Assembly: GCF_000715075.1 (NCBI RefSeq) | Contig: NC_134095.1 | Location: 52,318,806 to 52,382,805 of the forward strand | DNA from: Nicotiana tabacum | Lineage: Eukaryota; Streptophyta; Magnoliopsida; Solanales; Solanaceae | DNA: 64,000 nucleotides | Reading direction: 5' to 3' | Shown: piece after piece, positions 60,801 to 64,000 of the stretch | How the letters are laid out: each line of letters opens with the position of its first letter | How positions within the stretch are numbered: the first letter of the stretch is position 1 | Position numbers and translations under genes: made by a program | Notes under the pieces: generated by a model | Database searches by the model: none | Told to the model about the DNA's origin: nothing | The model's input: the letters and a program-made list of their open reading frames with translations, nothing else

Positions 60801-62576
60801 CTATAATCTAGCAAAAACATACATGAAATAAAGGCCGTATACTATATTTAATGTTTTATAATTCATCTTTTTAAAATGCTACTTAAGATTCATAATGCTT
60901 CAAACCATTTTAAAAAAAGTCGTATGTATAGCCCCCAGGGCCTAGCTCAAGTGGCAAAGGGTGGTGGATTTGTGTCTTAGGTCACAGGTTCAAGCCCCCA
61001 CACCATGCAAAGTAAAGCCTGGTATTTAAGTGGAGAAGGGTAGAGGGGCTGGCCCATTATCCACCGAGTTTCGAAGGCTGCGGTTGGTCCAAAGGAACGG
61101 CCCCAGACGGATTTCTCGGTCATCAAAAAAAAATGTCGTATGTATAATACCCTGATACAATTTTAAATCACAACAAAGCTCTTACACTCATTATCATGGA
61201 TCACATAATCACTTTTGTCAACATTTTTAGCAAAGTATTTTCTCCTGTTTGCAAAATCTCTTACAAATTTCTTGCTGGAAAATTGGTGCTAACTTATGCA
61301 ATGTTCTCCCTATTAGTGTTAAATAATGTTACAAGCTAAAACTTAAAAAGTTAAGAGATTTGAGGCAATCTATTGATTCTTTTTACATGTGGGGACAAAA
61401 AGCGGATTCAAATCCTTTCTTAAAAAATTTATTGTATATAACCATCAAGTTAGATTAACAATAAGTCTAGCATTTTTCATTCTTATTTTCTATTTGATTG
61501 CTACCAGATTGAATTCCGGATAAATAAATTGCCACCATTTTAGCCTTAAGAAAAAAATTTTAAAAAAATAGCCTTAGATTGACACTTTGCTATAGTAAAT
61601 TAAAAAAGTAGACCTTGTAAATAAAGTAAATAAAAGTAGTGTTCTTGCACCAAAATTGGAGTTTAAGTTAGATTAAGCCAAAATAATAATAGAAGAGACT
61701 GGTATCGTAATTTTTGATTATAGAGTCATTTTGTTATTTTAAGGCATTAAACTCATAAGTTAGAACAGGAAATTCAGAAAAAGGATTTGGCAAACTTTCT
61801 AAAGACAGAAAGGCAATACTAACACAAATCTAAATCAGAAGTAAATGGGATAAGAAATGAAGTAAAAGATGTGCACGTAAGTTGAGCTGCTTATCTATTT
61901 ACCACCCTCCCCAAAGAATAAGAGAAGTGCAATCGGTACATGAGTTTCGAAATTCCCCTAAATAAAAATATACCTCAGGTAATAGTAAGAGTTCAAAAAG
62001 AAAGCTGTTGGGCTTACAGAAACACTAATGTACTCCCGGAAGAAATCCATGAGAACCTCTTCATCGAGCCTCATCCTCTCAATCGTTTCTTCTTTAATGT
62101 AGTTTTTCTACCATGTGAGAAACATAGAAATAGTCAACTAAATTGTGTTATAACCCAACAAAAAAAAAAGTAGTGTCAATTAAATGAACTGTGAGAAACT
62201 TTTCAAATAAACCTGGGTAAGTAGATGATCCACATAAACAACAACAGTCTCCTCCAGGCAAGCCTCGACAAAACGCCTAAATGATCTTTCTTCAATGTAC
62301 CTTTTTCCCAAATTGTGAAACAAACAAAAGTTAAGGATATACATGCCATTCATTCTAGGATATTCCTCAATTAGAAAGTGTTGCTGCTGCTGCATATGAA
62401 TATAGAATATAATGAACTCACATAAATAGGATAAAGAACATTCCAAGGGAGGAAGAAAAAAAACAACAGATGATGTCATTCAGCTAAAGCACAGAAGAGA
62501 ACTCACATTTTAACATCGGTGAAGTAGTCTGAAAATGTTGCAACTAGAAACTCGGTAACCTGTCCTTCCAACCAAT
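57814..62576 (-). CDS. SEC6: Exocyst complex subunit SEC6, C-terminal six exons
   Basis: SEC6 is a core subunit of the exocyst, the octameric complex that tethers secretory vesicles to the plasma membrane. Minus-strand exons with consistent phases and GT-AG borders are 62507-62576, 62213-62300, 62018-62107, 58943-59059, 58711-58773 and 57814-57945 (stop TAA 57814-57816), about 185 residues with no stop or shift. They read [118 protein letters not shown] and the terminal SIWRKLT. The order and spacing match the end of plant SEC6, which totals about 750 residues. The first exon here starts in mid-codon, so it needs an upstream exon, but none is visible in the remaining 1.4 kb. The gene therefore runs off the window through a long intron, or this is a truncated copy. 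Short and long introns carry SINEs, a MITE and an LTR remnant. Confidence 0.93.
58345..58464. mobile_element. Foldback MITE in a SEC6 intron
   Basis: A 120-base near-perfect palindrome runs from CTATGTTGCTCGGGCTCTCC to its complement ending GCGCAACATAG. Arms pair through CGTGTCGGATTCTCCAAAAG and CTTTTGGAGAATCCGACACG-like segments around a TGTATTA loop. It belongs to a MITE type common in Solanaceae introns. It lies in the last SEC6 intron (57946-58710). Confidence 0.9.
59275..59507 (-). mobile_element. tRNA-derived SINE in SEC6 intron 3
   Basis: It is flanked by AGGATCAGTTAA (59261-59272) and AGGATCAATTAA (59508-59519). On the minus strand a box A-like GCTCTAATGATAAGAGC and box B-like GAGTTTGAATCCTG (59388-59401) are in RNA polymerase III order, and the 3' end is CAGTTAGAGAAAAAAAA. 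Intron 3 here is 59060-62017. Confidence 0.78.
59520..60190. other. Intronic sequence of SEC6 without recognised features
   Basis: Part of the long intron. A GC-richer patch at 59820-60030 (CTGGGCGCCTAGCC, CAAAAAACCCGCCCACCCCC) may be an old repeat, but I cannot assign it. Confidence 0.4.
60200..60540 (-). mobile_element. LTR retrotransposon remnant in SEC6 intron 3
   Basis: On the minus strand GTGGTATCAGAGCTGGTACC (60502-60521) is a methionine-tRNA primer site next to a CTCTAGGTCATGGTAG end, as at an LTR/internal junction. It is preceded in sense by AAGGTATTGTCCGCTTTGGC (60554-60573), a word seen in Solanaceae LTRs. No second LTR or coding sequence is seen, so edges are approximate. Confidence 0.45.
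60931..61134 (+). mobile_element. tRNA-derived SINE in SEC6 intron 3
   Basis: GTCGTATGTATA flanks it on both sides (60919-60930 and 61135-61146). Box A-like CTAGCTCAAGTGG (60942-60954) and box B GGTTCAAGCCC (60987-60997) are correctly spaced, and it ends TCATC followed by an A9 run. The architecture matches SolS-type SINEs. It is in antisense orientation to SEC6. Confidence 0.9.
61147..62017. other. Remainder of SEC6 intron 3
   Basis: AT-rich intron sequence down to the acceptor-distal side of the 62018-62107 exon. Nothing coding or repetitive is recognised. Confidence 0.5.
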
Positions 62577-62898
62577 CTGAGACATGAAACAACGAATTTC
62601 CAAGTGAAGACTAGAGTTTTAGAATCATGGCAACCTAACACATTTGCATAATTTCTGACTTGAACTAATTTATTCACAGAATGCTTCACATTTTTCTTGA
62701 TTGGCAAGAAGAAGATAGAATGCTTCACATTTTGTACAGTACATAATGGTTAGACTCGTTTCTCTGTGGCTAGAAATATCTTGCTTCGAATGTCCATTGC
62801 GAGGTTGCAGAAGAGTACATATCGGTTGCAGATCTCGTTTCTAATGTCAACCATTGCTAGGTTGTCCAATGCTAGATTCAAGTTCAACCATTATAAAA

Positions 62899-63133
62899 AA
62901 AAAATTGATTTTGCACCGGGTGTTTGAGTCTCTTCGAGCCCCAACTAATCCCGGGGGGTGCACAGGCCCTCGGCAAGGAGTTTACCGCAAGTGCACCACG
63001 GTTAATTCAGGTTTTACCTAGTCCAATGGCCCTCAGAAATTGTTTGCACCCAGTGGGTTTCGAACTTGAGACCTTGAAAGGGCGCAAACCCCAAGGCTCA
63101 AGTCAATTGCCACCAGGCCAACCCCTGAGGGTT
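62899..63133 (-). mobile_element. tRNA-derived SINE upstream of the visible SEC6 exons
   Basis: It has a perfect 18-base target duplication, AGTTCAACCATTATAAAA, at 62881-62898 and 63134-63151. On the minus strand box A is TGGCCTGGTGGCAATTG (63105-63121) and box B is CAAGTTCGAAACCC (63054-63067), and the 3' end is CAAAATCAATTTTTTTT. The long exact duplication suggests a fairly recent insertion. Confidence 0.92.
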
Positions 63134-63151
63134 AGTTCAACCATTATAAAA

Positions 63152-64000
63152 TTCTAAAAGTTAGTTTCAATTGGTTACATCTATCTTTTCTTGCATTCCC
63201 TTAATCCCAAATCAATATCCCCGTTTGACTATTAAGATTAGAGGTGATTGTTCGTTGAATCAACAAAGTGCAATAGCCAAAAACCCTTACCTAAGATCAT
63301 CGATGGATACTCCTAGACTGTGAAAGAGAGGGCGAACTGGGAATCTAATAAGATGCATCGAATGCCCTTGCCCTGTTGCTAGAATAGGAGCTGATATTGA
63401 TTGAATGAGGGAATAAAAAAGGACCATGATACTTTCTGCCTTTAGAATAGTAGAGGAGGTAGAGTTAACTTAAGTTTTGGTAATTAAAAACAAATTCCAG
63501 AAGGTTCCACATTAGGAAGCTGAACATTAACTTTGTGACAACTGTGAAAGGAAGGGAGACAATCATGGGAACTGAGATGGAGGGAGATTTTCTTATTCCT
63601 CCTAAAGACAGGGAACTAATGTACCAGTAAAGGTAAATGAATACAGATGATGAGACTTCTATATTGTAAGAGCTGAAATTGGACAATATTTGCACTGTAG
63701 GTGCCTTTTCACTACTAACATAATGCTTAGATGGTTGTCCCATGAAAAATTGTCATGATTGCAAGGAGTGACAATGGTTGTAAGATGTTTTCAAAATTTA
63801 ATTTCTTTTAATATCTCACTCTGACTATGATTTTGTAGCCCATTCTACTATCATATTGCCATAAGGTCTCATCAAACTAGAATGACAAACAAGTATGCCC
63901 TGCAAGTCAAAAATAGGTCGGACCACCACGGTACGAGTTAGGGATGAACTTGTTCAAGATAAGTGTCTATACATCCTCCAATAACATTTCAAGCATCTTA
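63152..64000. other. Right end of window, no confirmed gene
   Basis: If SEC6 is complete this is intron. A minus-strand segment at about 63294-63390 has exon-like borders (ATATCAG acceptor, CTTAGGTAAGG donor) and one open phase reading MHLIRFPVRPLFHSLGVSID, but I cannot match it to SEC6 or any family. Confidence 0.4.

Noticed and set aside
60931..61134. Possible tRNA genes from box A and box B motifs (here and in the other two SINEs)
   Set aside because: There is no cloverleaf, the bodies exceed 200 bases, and each is flanked by a target duplication with an A-rich tail, so they are SINEs.
63294..63390. Exon-like minus-strand segment reading MHLIRFPVRPLFHSLGVSID with good splice borders
   Set aside because: I could not match it to SEC6 or to any family, and two of the three phases have stops; a single 97-base segment with splice-like ends occurs easily by chance.

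Overview
The window is plant nuclear DNA, most likely from a large-genome Solanaceae such as Nicotiana. The evidence is: split genes with GT-AG introns; a PROPEP-type wound-peptide precursor whose C-terminus has the Solanaceae PPQNN-type ending; tRNA-derived SINEs; a Solanaceae-type foldback MITE; and dense nested LTR retrotransposons with methionine-tRNA primer sites. Most of the 64 kb is transposable elements. Only two host genes look intact as far as they can be seen: the PROPEP gene at the left and the C-terminal exons of exocyst subunit SEC6 at the right. Two further host-type genes are broken: an AP2/ERF regulator and an alpha/beta-hydrolase fragment.

Layout. 1-1832: PROPEP gene with two exons. 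2819-12551: a decayed Ty1/copia element on the minus strand. Its left LTR is split by 2849-7610, a non-autonomous LTR element in tandem form (LTR-internal-LTR-internal-LTR) flanked by CCTGC on both sides. 12783-46046: a probable CACTA DNA transposon (degenerate CTACAAC..., ...GTTGTAG ends with GTGTTGCC-type subterminal repeats) that has been filled by four later insertions, each with clean target-site duplications: a hAT element (13848-18357, ATTACAAA), a Ty3/gypsy element (18522-29433, TCATT), a solo LTR (30939-33651, AAAGT) and a second gypsy element (35152-45622, GAATT). The remaining CACTA body (about 4.6 kb) carries a minus-strand alpha/beta-hydrolase exon, a possible captured gene.

46167-46860: LINE remnant with an RNase H domain. 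47.8-53.66 kb: a truncated Tat/Ogre-like gypsy element whose gag gene is split by a solo LTR (49345-52335, AAGGC). 53669-55519: a Stowaway-like MITE split by a poly(A) retroposon (ATTATTTGTC on both sides). 55865-56324: AP2/ERF pseudogene. 57814-62576: six SEC6 exons, with introns holding two SINEs, a MITE and an LTR remnant. A third SINE lies at 62899-63133.

No operon-like or cooperative gene cluster is visible; the window is best read as an insertion history. The least routine observations are the tandem non-autonomous LTR element, the possible gene capture inside the CACTA element, the patterned minisatellite in the hAT element, and the family-specific GC-rich motif clusters just upstream of the TATA box in four related long LTRs. 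All calls come from reading the sequence; no database search or alignment program was run.
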